Part shown: piece by piece, positions 17,542 through 25,289 of the stretch | Position numbering within the stretch: position 1 is the stretch's first letter | Layout: each line of letters opens with the position of its first letter | Assembly (NCBI GenBank): GCA_949502025.1 | Contig: CATBCG010000071.1 | Location: 123,481-187,480, forward strand | DNA length: 64,000 nucleotides | Direction: 5' to 3' | From: MGBC131033 sp910585655 | Lineage (GTDB): Bacteria > Bacillota > Clostridia > Lachnospirales > Lachnospiraceae | Translations under genes and position numbers: made by a program | The notes under the pieces: model-generated | Database searches by the model: none | What the model saw: the letters and a program-made list of their open reading frames with translations, nothing else | What the model was told of the DNA's origin: nothing

Positions 17542-18903
17542 ATGAGCCAAAGCAAAACAGCCAGCGAGCTGCAATTTATGAAAATGACCGAAACGCCTAT
17601 TCCAAAACTCATTACTTCGCTTGCTATCCCTACCATTATCAGTATGCTTGTCACTTCTATCTACAATATGGCAGATACCTTTTTTGTCTCCAAGCTTGGT
17701 ACCAGCGCTACAGGGGCGGTAGGTATCGTCTTTTCCCTCATGGCTATTATCCAGGCGGTAGGCTTTACGTTAGGCATGGGAGCCGGAAGCCTTATTTCCC
17801 GTCTGATGGGACAGAAAAAACAGGAGGAAGCGCAGGAAGTTGCTTCTACTTCTTTTTTTACAGCCATTCTTTTTGGTCTGCTTTTAACCTTTTTCGGGCT
17901 GGTCTTTATCGATCCTTTTATGGATCTGCTCGGCGCTACAGACACGATTTTACCTTATGCCAGAGGCTATGCCCGCTATATCCTTTTGGGTGCCTCGATC
18001 ATGAGCGCTTCTTTTGTATTAAACAACCTGCTTCGCTGCCAGGGACGGGCGATTTATTCCATGGTAGGAATCGGACTGGGCGGCGTATTAAATATCGCGC
18101 TTGATCCGCTCTTTATTTTTGTATTGGATTTAGGGATTTCCGGCGCGGCGATTGCTACCCTGATCAGCCAGTGTATCAGCTTTTCTATTCTGCTGTTTTT
18201 CGTCTGCTCCGACAAAAGCGACGTCCATATTCATTTAAAAAGCATTTCCAGACGTCCTATCATTTACGCGCAGATCATAAAAACAGGGCTGCCTACTCTT
18301 GCCAGACAAGGTTTAGCCAGCGCTGCCAATATCGCTTTAAACGTCAACGCTGCCGTTTACGGAGACGCCGCTGTTGCTGCAATGTCTGTAGTCGGACGGA
18401 TTTTTATGTTTATCATTTCTGCCATTATCGGCTTTGGACAGGGCTTCCAGCCGGTAGTGGGATTTAACTACGGCGCCAAGAAATACGACCGGGTGCGGGA
18501 AGCTTACTGGTTTACCGTGAAAGTAGGAACGGTCTTTTTAACCGTGATGGCTGTCCTCGGCTTTTTCCTTGCCCCACAGGCAATCGCCATCTTTCGTAAG
18601 GACGACGCCGAAGTGATTGCGATAGGCGCCTTTTGTATGCGCGCACAATGTATCTTTCTGCCGACACAGCCCTTTGTCGTCGCCAGCAATATGCTCTTCC
18701 AGTCCATCGGAAAATCCTGGCGCGCTACCTTTCTTTCTGCCGCCAGACAGGGGATTTTTTTCCTGCCTGCTATTATCCTGTTGCCGATGCTTTTAGAACT
18801 GACCGGAGTACAGATCGCCCAGTCCGCTGCCGACGCGCTCACTTTTTTGGTAACGGTGCCTTTTGTTATCTCCTTTTTCCGGGAGCTAAAAAAGATTTCT
18901 TAG
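17542..18903 (+). CDS. MATE family efflux transporter (MepA-like)
   Basis: 453 residues, twelve predicted membrane segments in two homologous halves, starting with the MATE feature TPIPKLITSLAIPTIISMLV and SIYNMADTFFVSKLG. MATE proteins export cationic drugs or metabolites with Na+ or H+. Follows marR by 38 nt in the same direction, with the ribosome site AGAAAGGA, so probably inducible by its own substrates. A second, different MATE gene lies at 52894-54258. Confidence 0.92.
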   Translation: MSQSKTASELQFMKMTETPIPKLITSLAIPTIISMLVTSIYNMADTFFVSKLGTSATGAVGIVFSLMAIIQAVGFTLGMGAGSLISRLMGQKKQEEAQEVASTSFFTAILFGLLLTFFGLVFIDPFMDLLGATDTILPYARGYARYILLGASIMSASFVLNNLLRCQGRAIYSMVGIGLGGVLNIALDPLFIFVLDLGISGAAIATLISQCISFSILLFFVCSDKSDVHIHLKSISRRPIIYAQIIKTGLPTLARQGLASAANIALNVNAAVYGDAAVAAMSVVGRIFMFIISAIIGFGQGFQPVVGFNYGAKKYDRVREAYWFTVKVGTVFLTVMAVLGFFLAPQAIAIFRKDDAEVIAIGAFCMRAQCIFLPTQPFVVASNMLFQSIGKSWRATFLSAARQGIFFLPAIILLPMLLELTGVQIAQSAADALTFLVTVPFVISFFRELKKIS

Positions 18904-18904
18904 A

Positions 18905-18932
18905 TTAACTTTTTTCTGCTTTTGTCCGATAA
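18905..18932 (+). promoter_or_regulatory. Possible sigma-D promoter of the coiled-coil gene
   Basis: TAAC (18906-18909), 15 nt, TCCGATAA (18925-18932), against the sigma-D consensus TAAA-N15-GCCGATAA. No good sigma-A alternative is visible in the 90-nt gap. Confidence 0.45.
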
Positions 18933-18993
18933 CTATACTAACAGTAGGTAATTTTTTCTAAACTGTTTTATGTTTCGGTAGGGAGGATGAAAG

Positions 18994-19908
18994 ATGAGTT
19001 TGAATATCAATTTAAGTACTCGTACTTTAAACCGGCAGGCTGCTTTAGAGGAAGCCAAAAAGGAAGAAAGTAAAAAGGGAGAACAATCCCAAAAAAGAAC
19101 CACTTTTTATGTAGGAGATACCGCTCTTGCCAAAGACGATCTTATTTTGGCAAAAAAGATTCAGGCGCAAAAGCAGGCGTTAAAGGGAATTTTAGAACAA
19201 TATACGACGGATTCCGAATTTGATCAAAGCCTCGAAGATATGGCGGTACGTCGGGACGAGCTGACCGAGGAAGCGAAAAAAGCCCAGTCAGAGCTTGCCA
19301 CTGTACAGGAAATGCGTAAAGCTTATCAGGAAGAGCATGGTGTTACCGCGGACACGCCGGAAGAGCTGATTCCAAAGGATGAAGCGTACACAGAGGCGAT
19401 GGAGCAATTCGACGAAATGGAAGAAGAATGGGCAGGCAGAGCCGAAACCGCGCTGGCAGGCAAAGCCGGACTTGGCAGGGCGATCAGCTCTATGGAAATC
19501 GAATACGCCAAAACGCATGGAATGGTAGACGCCGTAACAGATGCGGAAAAACTGCTGAAAAATACCAGTAAAGAACTTGTCGGTATGCTAAAACAGGAAG
19601 CTATCGACCACGTAGACGAGGAGTTCCAGGAAACAATAGACAAAGCAAAGGAAGAGGCAGAGAAAAAGGAAGAGCAGGAAGAAAAGCTCGAAGACGCCAA
19701 AGACGCCAAGGAAGAAAGACAGCAACAGGTCGAAGCAGCAGCGACTCCTTCCAGCAAGCCGGCGGAACCGACAGGAGATATCTCCAAAACCATTTTAGAA
19801 GCCGACGATATCGTCAAGGATCTCCAGAAAAAAGCCAAGTCTATTTTAGAAGAAGAAAACCTGTTAGAAGAGGATTTAAAGGGAATTTCCGTGGATGCCC
19901 TTCTGTAA
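18994..19908 (+). CDS. Uncharacterised coiled-coil protein
   Basis: 304 residues, very rich in Glu, Lys, Ala and Gln, with long helical heptad-like stretches (about 50-130 and 180-245), a Pro/Ser-containing break near 247-262 and a helical C-terminus. No signal peptide, membrane segment or recognised domain. The start follows a GGGAGG ribosome site. The sigma-D-like promoter hints at expression with the flagellar regulon. It ends with its own terminator. I do not recognise the family. Confidence 0.85.
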   Translation: MSLNINLSTRTLNRQAALEEAKKEESKKGEQSQKRTTFYVGDTALAKDDLILAKKIQAQKQALKGILEQYTTDSEFDQSLEDMAVRRDELTEEAKKAQSELATVQEMRKAYQEEHGVTADTPEELIPKDEAYTEAMEQFDEMEEEWAGRAETALAGKAGLGRAISSMEIEYAKTHGMVDAVTDAEKLLKNTSKELVGMLKQEAIDHVDEEFQETIDKAKEEAEKKEEQEEKLEDAKDAKEERQQQVEAAATPSSKPAEPTGDISKTILEADDIVKDLQKKAKSILEEENLLEEDLKGISVDALL

Positions 19909-19942
19909 GCTCTCTAGGGCAACTACACCCTGTCTACTATGT

Positions 19943-19990
19943 AACAGGAAGGATAACAGTCCCTGATTGTCTGTTATCCTTCCTGTTTTT
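19943..19990 (+). terminator. Intrinsic terminator of the coiled-coil gene
   Basis: Perfect 17-bp stem (arms 19943-19959 and 19971-19987) followed by TTTTT. The post-terminator palindrome follows at 20005. Confidence 0.9.
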
Positions 19991-20004
19991 GCAACTCTTT
20001 TTTA

Positions 20005-20039
20005 TATGATAGGAAAGTTCTCCAAACTTCCCTATCATA
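20005..20039. repeat. Palindromic pair of post-terminator motifs
   Basis: TATGATAGGAAAGTT (20005-20019) and its near-perfect reverse complement (20025-20039) lie head to head between the two convergent terminators, one copy following each terminator's U-tract. Confidence 0.75.
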
Positions 20040-20040
20040 C

Positions 20041-20056
20041 AAAAAGCCCTCCGGGC
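20041..20056 (-). terminator. Small intrinsic terminator serving spoVAC
   Basis: On the minus strand GCCC-GGA-GGGC followed by TTTTTG and then the post-terminator motif. Short but in the right position at the end of the spoVA unit. Confidence 0.55.
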
Positions 20057-20073
20057 GGGATGCACACTCGCGC

Positions 20074-20144
20074 GAATGGAAGATGTTGCCGTAAGGCAAC
20101 CGCGCTCGGTGCGGGAATTCCACAAAGTGGAATTCTTTTTCACC
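20074..20144 (+). repeat. 71-nt interspersed repeat, copy A
   Basis: Contains hairpin GTTGCC-GTAA-GGCAAC and hairpin GAATTCCAC-AAA-GTGGAATTC followed by TTTTT. It matches 48625-48695 (opposite strand) with 4 differences in 71. It overlaps the last codons of spoVAC by 5 nt. Confidence 0.9.
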
Positions 20145-20655
20145 AAAATCCAAAACATTTTCCTGCCCAATAGAGCAGCCCTAGCAGCCAGCTTGCAAAT
20201 ACTCCATATAAAATCACCGGCCCTGCAATCGTAAAAATTTTACAGCCAATTCCAAATACCTGTCCTTCCTTCTGATACTCAATCGCCGGAGAGGATACGG
20301 AATTTGCAAAGCCTGTAATCGGCACAACCGCTCCTGCGCCGCCGAATTTGGCAATGGAACCATACCAGCCCAGCCCCGTCAGCACGACCGAAAGCAAAAT
20401 CAGACAGATAATTTCATAAAAGCCTGCTTCCTCTTTGCTAAAGCCCATACTGCCAAACCAGGTTAAAAGCCCCTGCCCTATCGTGCAGATAATCCCGCCT
20501 ACCAAAAACGCTTTCCCCATATTCATCCAAATATTGGAAGTCGGCGTCACCTCTTTGACATATTGGTTGTATTCCTTCTCTCTCTTTTTCGGATCGGTTT
20601 CTTCTACCGCCTGTTTTAATTTGTCCAGTCCAGCCTTTTGATTTTCCTTTGCCAT
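20140..20655 (-). CDS. spoVAC: Stage V sporulation protein AC (SpoVAC)
   Basis: 171 residues: a charged N-terminus with YNQYVKEVTPTSNIWMNMGKAFLVGG, then four to five membrane segments with GGAGAVVPITGFANSVSSPAIEYQKEGQ, the SpoVAC signature. SpoVAC forms the membrane-embedded, mechanosensitive part of the dipicolinate channel. The open frame reaches 20889, but the upstream part is a shadow of spoVAB; ATG 20655 is the natural start, 26 nt after the spoVAB stop. Not followed by spoVAD, which lies elsewhere. Confidence 0.96.
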   Translation of the reverse strand: MAKENQKAGLDKLKQAVEETDPKKREKEYNQYVKEVTPTSNIWMNMGKAFLVGGIICTIGQGLLTWFGSMGFSKEEAGFYEIICLILLSVVLTGLGWYGSIAKFGGAGAVVPITGFANSVSSPAIEYQKEGQVFGIGCKIFTIAGPVILYGVFASWLLGLLYWAGKCFGFW

Positions 20656-20681
20656 CTTTTCTCTCGTTTCTCCTCTCTTCT

Positions 20682-21152
20682 TTACCAGCCTAAAAACATC
20701 TGAAACAAGCTTCCTGCCATTTTTCCTAGCGCAATCGCCAGCACAATCACCGGGATTCCCGGAGACATCCCTTTCGGCTTGCCGGTTGGTTTTCCGGTTC
20801 GCAGACGGATTCGCTTGGCAAAGACCGGAATCACCTGCAGCACCTCCGCCAAAGCCATTGCCAGACAGCCTACGAACATACCCGCACATACCCCAAACAC
20901 TGCCAGCCCTACTTCACTGCCAAACATCGCGTTACGACCGGAAAACACAATGTTACGGATGGAGAAAAAGTTGCCCAGTCCGCCTCCTACAATGATCAGA
21001 TTCTCATACCAGAGGATGTACTTTCCTGTCCCGGTACGTCCTGCCAGGCGGGGAACAATCCCAAGCATCGTAATAAAAGCAAACGTTCCTCCTGCTACAA
21101 ACCCGGCTCCAGCCAACCCGACAATCAGCAAAAGCAGGTATTTAATCAGCAT
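20682..21152 (-). CDS. spoVAB: Stage V sporulation protein AB (SpoVAB)
   Basis: 156 residues with four to five membrane segments, including GLAGAGFVAGGTFAFITMLGIVPR and MFVGCLAMALAEVLQVIPVFAKR. Membrane partner in the SpoVA complex. The start at 21152 overlaps the spoVAA end by 11 nt and has AGAGGGG upstream; the slightly longer frame to 21179 is less likely. Confidence 0.93.
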   Translation of the reverse strand: MLIKYLLLLIVGLAGAGFVAGGTFAFITMLGIVPRLAGRTGTGKYILWYENLIIVGGGLGNFFSIRNIVFSGRNAMFGSEVGLAVFGVCAGMFVGCLAMALAEVLQVIPVFAKRIRLRTGKPTGKPKGMSPGIPVIVLAIALGKMAGSLFQMFLGW

Positions 21153-21771
21153 CAATCGTATTCCCCTCTCTGCTTGCATTCTGAATCAGCGTCTTGTTGA
21201 CATCTTCTTCATAAAGACGCATCTGTGTCTGAATCGGAGTAGGATCCCGCTGAACACGCAGCCCTGCAAAATGATTGTAAAAAATAATAATCCCAATCGG
21301 CAACCCGATGCAATACGATAAATCAAGCACCGTCCTTCCGCCTTCCTCCGTTCCCATCACCATCTTACAGACATAGCCGAACACATCCTTTACGCTCGCG
21401 TCCTCATTAAAGGTCATAATCGAAAACGCTGCTCCGAAAAAGCAGATCAACGAAACCAGCAAAACCTTTATATAATCCTTCCAAACCGCCTGTTCCGGCG
21501 TTTTCCGCACGGTGACGATAAAGTCCGTTTCCCCTTCGTTTTGTACGGATACCTGGGGAAATTCCTTGCCGATCAGTTCAATTACTTTTAAAATAGAAAA
21601 CATATAATCCGTATCTTTTTTTGCCTTGCTTTGGAACAGAAGCAGCCCGGAGATCTTTTTTTCCAAATTGGAATCGGCGCTATATACCTTTAACACATCC
21701 TGAAGCAGCACTTTCGGGTTGGTTACTTCCGTATGCTGATCGGCTTTCAGATAGACAGTCCCTGTCGTCAT
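21142..21771 (-). CDS. spoVAA: Stage V sporulation protein AA (SpoVAA)
   Basis: 209 residues. A soluble N-terminal domain (VYLKADQHTEVTNPKVLLQDVLKVYS, the SpoVAA hallmark) precedes two membrane segments (about 110-190). Part of the SpoVA complex. ATG 21771 lies behind GGAGGAGAGG and overlaps the stop of the small upstream membrane gene in an ATGA arrangement, so translation is coupled. Confidence 0.94.
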   Translation of the reverse strand: MTTGTVYLKADQHTEVTNPKVLLQDVLKVYSADSNLEKKISGLLLFQSKAKKDTDYMFSILKVIELIGKEFPQVSVQNEGETDFIVTVRKTPEQAVWKDYIKVLLVSLICFFGAAFSIMTFNEDASVKDVFGYVCKMVMGTEEGGRTVLDLSYCIGLPIGIIIFYNHFAGLRVQRDPTPIQTQMRLYEEDVNKTLIQNASREGNTIDAD

Positions 21772-21965
21772 GCCCTCTCCTCCTGCTTCTCCCACACCAG
21801 AACGCCGTCATATTCTCTGACGGTGTTTGCCTGCGAACGTCCGTAAAAATAGATTCCTACTCCTGCCAGACACAACACACCTGCCAAAAGGAAGATCGCC
21901 GCGACCAGCTTTTGACGCTGTACTATCGTTCTTCTTTGTTTTTTTACCTGTTCTTGTTCCAGCAT
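21768..21965 (-). CDS. Small single-pass membrane protein between sigF and spoVAA
   Basis: 65 residues: a basic N-terminus (KKQRRTIVQRQK), one strong membrane helix (LVAAIFLLAGVLCLAGVGIYFYG) and a short acidic tail (VREYDGVLVWEKQEERA). Overlaps spoVAA by 4 nt (ATGA) and follows sigF by 52 nt. The tight coupling suggests a role with SpoVAA or in the same sporulation stage. I know no characterised family. Confidence 0.8.
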   Translation of the reverse strand: MLEQEQVKKQRRTIVQRQKLVAAIFLLAGVLCLAGVGIYFYGRSQANTVREYDGVLVWEKQEERA

Positions 21966-22017
21966 ACTTACATCACCTTCCTTACTTTGCTGCTAGTATC
22001 TGTAAAAAGAACCCTTC

Positions 22018-22728
22018 TTATACCTTTTCCCGCATTTTCAAAAGAATTTTTTTCTCCAGGCGGCTGACTTGTACCTGACTTACGCCAAGCTGTTTTGCAA
22101 CCTCTGTTTGTGTTTTGTTTTCAAAATACCGCATTTCAATCAATCTTCGTTCGTTCTCGGCAAGCTCTGCCAAAAGCTGTTCCATCAACATATGATTTAA
22201 AAGCTGCTCGGTAGCGTCCGTCTGATCGGGCAGCTTGTCCTCTAATGTCGTTTCGCTTCCGTCTTTTTGATAGACCGGTTTAGACAACGATTCGACCTCC
22301 GTACATGCCTCTAACGCCAGCACGATATCTTCCATACCGATTCCGGTCTCGGCAGAAATTTCCTCTAATGTCGCCTCTCTGCCTAGCACCTTTCCCAGTC
22401 GTTCCTTTGCACTGTACAGTTTAAAATGATTTTCCTTCATCGTCCGGCTGACTTTGACCAGACCGTCGTCTCGTAAAAAACGCTTGATCTCCCCGCTGAT
22501 CATCGGTACGGCATACGTTGAAAACTTTACGTCAAAGGATAGATCAAATTTATCAATCGCCTTCATCAGCCCGATGCTTCCGATCTGGAACAAATCCTCC
22601 ATTTCACAGCCTCTTCCCACAAAACGGCGGACAATGCTCCAGACCAATCCTACGTTCTCTAATATCACCTGTTCTCTGGCTTCCTTATCTCCCTGCTGTG
22701 AGCATTTAATCAGTTCCAGAGTATCCAT
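22018..22728 (-). CDS. sigF: RNA polymerase sporulation sigma factor SigF
   Basis: 236 residues. Region 2 (GDKEAREQVILENVGLVWSI; FQIGSIGLMKAIDKFD), region 3 and region 4 HTH (TQTEVAKQLGVSQVQVSRLEKK) are complete. SigF is the first forespore sigma factor, held by the anti-sigma SpoIIAB until SpoIIAA is dephosphorylated. Overlaps spoIIAB by 23 nt in the classical order. Confidence 0.97.
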   Translation of the reverse strand: MDTLELIKCSQQGDKEAREQVILENVGLVWSIVRRFVGRGCEMEDLFQIGSIGLMKAIDKFDLSFDVKFSTYAVPMISGEIKRFLRDDGLVKVSRTMKENHFKLYSAKERLGKVLGREATLEEISAETGIGMEDIVLALEACTEVESLSKPVYQKDGSETTLEDKLPDQTDATEQLLNHMLMEQLLAELAENERRLIEMRYFENKTQTEVAKQLGVSQVQVSRLEKKILLKMREKV

Positions 22729-23161
22729 ATGATCCTGCCTTTCCTATTTCCTTTTCCATGCTCACCTTGGTTCCGGCTCCAGGTGAAGAGATTACGGACA
22801 GTTCATCCATGAACGCTTCCATAAAAGCAAAGCCCATCCCGGAACGCTCCAATTCCGGCTTTGTCGTAAACAACGGCTCCATTGCCTGCCGGATATCGGC
22901 TATCCCTACGCCCTTGTCCTCCACCTCTACATACAGCCGTTTTTCTTCTATTTTACAGCGAATATAAATATCCCCTTCTCCTTCCTCATAGCCATGAAGA
23001 ATACAATTCGTCACCGCTTCGGAAACCGCTGTTTTAATGTCTGCGATTTCCTCCAACGTCGGATCTAAGCGCGCAGCAAACGCCGCTACGCAAATCCGCG
23101 CCAGGCTTTCGTTCTCTGAACTGCTGCCAATCCGTAGCTCCATACTTGCTTTGCCATTCAT
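22706..23161 (-). CDS. spoIIAB: Anti-sigma F factor / serine kinase SpoIIAB
   Basis: 151 residues, GHKL ATPase fold: N-box region AVSEAVTNCILHGYE, G1 box VEDKGVGIADI, and GMGFAFMEAFMDEL. Binds SigF with ATP and phosphorylates SpoIIAA. Overlaps spoIIAA by 4 nt (ATGA) and sigF by 23 nt, so the three products are stoichiometrically coupled. Confidence 0.97.
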   Translation of the reverse strand: MNGKASMELRIGSSSENESLARICVAAFAARLDPTLEEIADIKTAVSEAVTNCILHGYEEGEGDIYIRCKIEEKRLYVEVEDKGVGIADIRQAMEPLFTTKPELERSGMGFAFMEAFMDELSVISSPGAGTKVSMEKEIGKAGSYGYSGTD

Positions 23162-23502
23162 CGTTTTCCTTTTCCTCCCATATCTGTTTGCTCGTACCGT
23201 CCTACGATACTGTTTAGACCGGATAACTGAAAGACCTTTTCCAGCCGCCCGGATACCCCCGCTACCAAAACATGTCCCCCTGCATAGCGCAGCTTTTTAT
23301 AACGACCCATAATCACACCGATTCCGGAGCTGTCCATAAAACCGGAATTGGAAAAATCAAATACTACCTGTCTTAGCACATGGGCATCGATTAACCGATC
23401 CGCCTCCTCCCTAATCCCCTCTGCCATATGGTGATCCAAATCCCCCATAATTCGTATAAAAAGAGTTCCGTTCTCTATTTCATATCCTGTTTCCCCTGAC
23501 AC
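23158..23502 (-). CDS. spoIIAA: Anti-sigma F factor antagonist SpoIIAA
   Basis: 114 residues, STAS domain with the phosphorylation site in SNSGFMDSSGIGVIMGRY. In its unphosphorylated form it displaces SigF from SpoIIAB. Starts with GTG at 23502, behind GGAGG with 8 nt spacing. First gene of the sigF operon. Confidence 0.97.
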   Translation of the reverse strand: MSGETGYEIENGTLFIRIMGDLDHHMAEGIREEADRLIDAHVLRQVVFDFSNSGFMDSSGIGVIMGRYKKLRYAGGHVLVAGVSGRLEKVFQLSGLNSIVGRYEQTDMGGKGKR

Positions 23503-23536
23503 CTTGTCTGCCTCCTTTTTCTGCTTCTTGAAAAAG

Positions 23537-23570
23537 AAAAGGAATCCCCGTTTCGCCAGGAATTCCTTTT
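23537..23570 (-). terminator. Hairpin between the TPR gene and spoIIAA
   Basis: Arms 23559-23570 and 23537-23547 pair (AAAGGAATTCC with GGATTCCTTTT, one bulge), followed on the minus strand by CTTTTTC. It can terminate the upstream TPR gene. The same bases also fit a sigma-H promoter (see next entry). Confidence 0.6.
23543..23569 (-). promoter_or_regulatory. Possible sigma-H promoter of the sigF operon
   Basis: Minus strand AAAGGAATT (23561-23569), 11 nt, GGGGATT (23543-23549), against the sigma-H consensus RnAGGAwWW-N11/12-RnnGAAT: perfect -35, one mismatch in -10. Sigma-H controls this operon in Bacillus. It coincides with a hairpin, so the match may be partly fortuitous. Confidence 0.35.
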
Positions 23571-23590
23571 TTCTTTCGTAGTTTTTTATT

Positions 23591-25015
23591 TTAGTCGTTT
23601 GTCTCAGGCTCTGCCGGAAGCTCCCGCAGCCGTCCTTTTGCCTCTCCTGCCCGTCCGGTATCCGGATAATCCTCTACCAAACGGTTATACCATGTCCTAG
23701 CCTCCTCGTACTGCTCCAGACGATGGTAGGCACGTCCGGTAAAATACATGGCATCTACGTTGTCCGGATTCATCTGAATCGCCTTTTCAAATTCCTTTAA
23801 GGCGTCCTCATACTTTCCGGCTGTATAAAGCGCATGACCGTTTTGGTAAGTTTCCTGCGACTGCTCTTCAAAAAGCTGACCGGAAAGCTTTCCGTACAGC
23901 TCGGTAGCCTGCTTTAGCTTTAGCTTTTTCCGATCGACCTGTACCAGCAGATCTGCCGCTTCGGTTTCCTGCTCAGCCAGAAAATGTACTGCTGCCTGCA
24001 TCAACGTTTCATAAACGCTCAAATCCTCCTGCTTTGGAGTATCTTCTTCCTTGCCGTCCTGCTCCTGCTTCAGCTTTTTTACTTGCTTGTTTAAGTCGGT
24101 AATCTGATCGGAAAGAGCGCTTTTTTCTCCTTCTGCTGCTTCCAAATCTGCCTGAAGCTTTACAAGCTGTTCGTTGAGTTCTACGATCTCTGTGCTTTCT
24201 CCTCGTACTTCCTGCTTCCGGATACCCGGTACAATCGCTATCATAATAAACGCGGCGCCAATGATCACACCCAGTACCAGATTGACCCACGCCATAATAT
24301 TCGGCTTTTCCTCTGCATACGTATGAGCCGGTACAATCACGTCCCGCTCGGTAATCGAATCGCGGCTGCGTGTCTCCTCTGCCGGCTCTCCGTCATCCAA
24401 AACGCCTAATTCTCGCAGTTCCTCCAAATAAGTAAGCGTCGTTGTATTGGTCACATCTACCTTAGCCGCCCGCTTTAAGTATTTTTTGGCACGCTCATAT
24501 TCCTTGTTGTGAATATAAAGCAGCGCCAAAAGCTGAAGCGCCTGTACATAGTGCGGATTCATGCTGACTACTTTTTTTAACTGGATAATCGCCAGATCGT
24601 CGCTGCCCTGTCTGGCAGACGTAAGCGCACTGTTGTATTTTTTAATCACCTGATTGACACTATCCAGCCTGGATGGATTCCGCTGCACCAGATTCAAATA
24701 GTAATCCGCCTCGTTGTCCTCGCTTTGGAAATGCTTGCTGAGTACCCATTGGCTAAGAGCGCTGACATTTTCTCCCATTTCCTGATAAATCAGCCCTAAG
24801 AGATTCCTCGCATCGGTATGCTTTTTATTCAGCCGCAGGCAATTATGCAGCGCCATTACAGCACCCGAAAGATCTCTTACCTGAGCCTTTCGGACTCCTA
24901 TATTATAATACTGGTTGGCAATTCGGTATACCTTCTTAAATATCGTCATATCCTCGCCGCAGCGATCGCAGCGGTCTCTTATGGATAATCGGCTTCCGCA
25001 ATATGGACAGTTCAT
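23591..25015 (-). CDS. Zinc-ribbon and TPR-repeat membrane protein
   Basis: 474 residues. An N-terminal four-Cys zinc ribbon (CPYCGSRLSIRDRCDRCGE, 3-21) is followed by several TPR repeats (about 25-195), one membrane helix (VNLVLGVIIGAAFIMIAIVPG, near 245), a coiled coil (about 275-325) and C-terminal TPRs (GHALYTAGKYEDALKEFEKA; AMYFTGRAYHRLEQYEEART). Such proteins scaffold complexes on both sides of the membrane; partners unknown. It follows a 46-residue gene by 27 nt, and both share a promoter at 25213-25241. Ribosome site AGGAG. Confidence 0.85.
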   Translation of the reverse strand: MNCPYCGSRLSIRDRCDRCGEDMTIFKKVYRIANQYYNIGVRKAQVRDLSGAVMALHNCLRLNKKHTDARNLLGLIYQEMGENVSALSQWVLSKHFQSEDNEADYYLNLVQRNPSRLDSVNQVIKKYNSALTSARQGSDDLAIIQLKKVVSMNPHYVQALQLLALLYIHNKEYERAKKYLKRAAKVDVTNTTTLTYLEELRELGVLDDGEPAEETRSRDSITERDVIVPAHTYAEEKPNIMAWVNLVLGVIIGAAFIMIAIVPGIRKQEVRGESTEIVELNEQLVKLQADLEAAEGEKSALSDQITDLNKQVKKLKQEQDGKEEDTPKQEDLSVYETLMQAAVHFLAEQETEAADLLVQVDRKKLKLKQATELYGKLSGQLFEEQSQETYQNGHALYTAGKYEDALKEFEKAIQMNPDNVDAMYFTGRAYHRLEQYEEARTWYNRLVEDYPDTGRAGEAKGRLRELPAEPETND

Positions 25016-25042
25016 GCTTTGTAACTCCTGTTCCTTCGTCTG

Positions 25043-25183
25043 TTATCGGTTTTTAATCTCTTCTATCAATTCTTTAATGATATCTGTGACATCTGCCAGC
25101 TTATTCTGGTTGATCGCATCCTCTGCCTGATCTACCTCTAAGCTGAGCTGGAACTTCGCTAGCTCCTGCTCAAAATCAATCAT
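25043..25183 (-). CDS. Small acidic helical protein (46 residues)
   Basis: Begins MIDFEQELAKFQLSLEVDQA and ends in IKELIEEIKNR: short, acidic and amphipathic, with no membrane segment. Supported by a ribosome site (GAGGTG, 6 nt before ATG), a promoter 23 nt upstream and the tight position before the TPR gene. Function unknown; perhaps a partner of the TPR protein. Confidence 0.7.
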   Translation of the reverse strand: MIDFEQELAKFQLSLEVDQAEDAINQNKLADVTDIIKELIEEIKNR

Positions 25184-25212
25184 TCTGTCACCTCGATTCC
25201 TCGTATTGTTCT

Positions 25213-25241
25213 ATCTTACCTGCTTATCGTCAAAAAATCAA
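25213..25241 (-). promoter_or_regulatory. Promoter of the small-protein/TPR operon
   Basis: Minus strand TTGATT (25236-25241), 17-bp spacer, TAAGAT (25213-25218). Confidence 0.6.
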
Positions 25242-25289
25242 GTCCCACCGTCCGTATTTTCCCGACAAAATCCGCAAATCTGCCGTAAA

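Noticed and set aside
20656..20889. N-terminal extension of SpoVAC
   Set aside because: It is an out-of-frame reading of spoVAB; SpoVAC homology starts at 20655.
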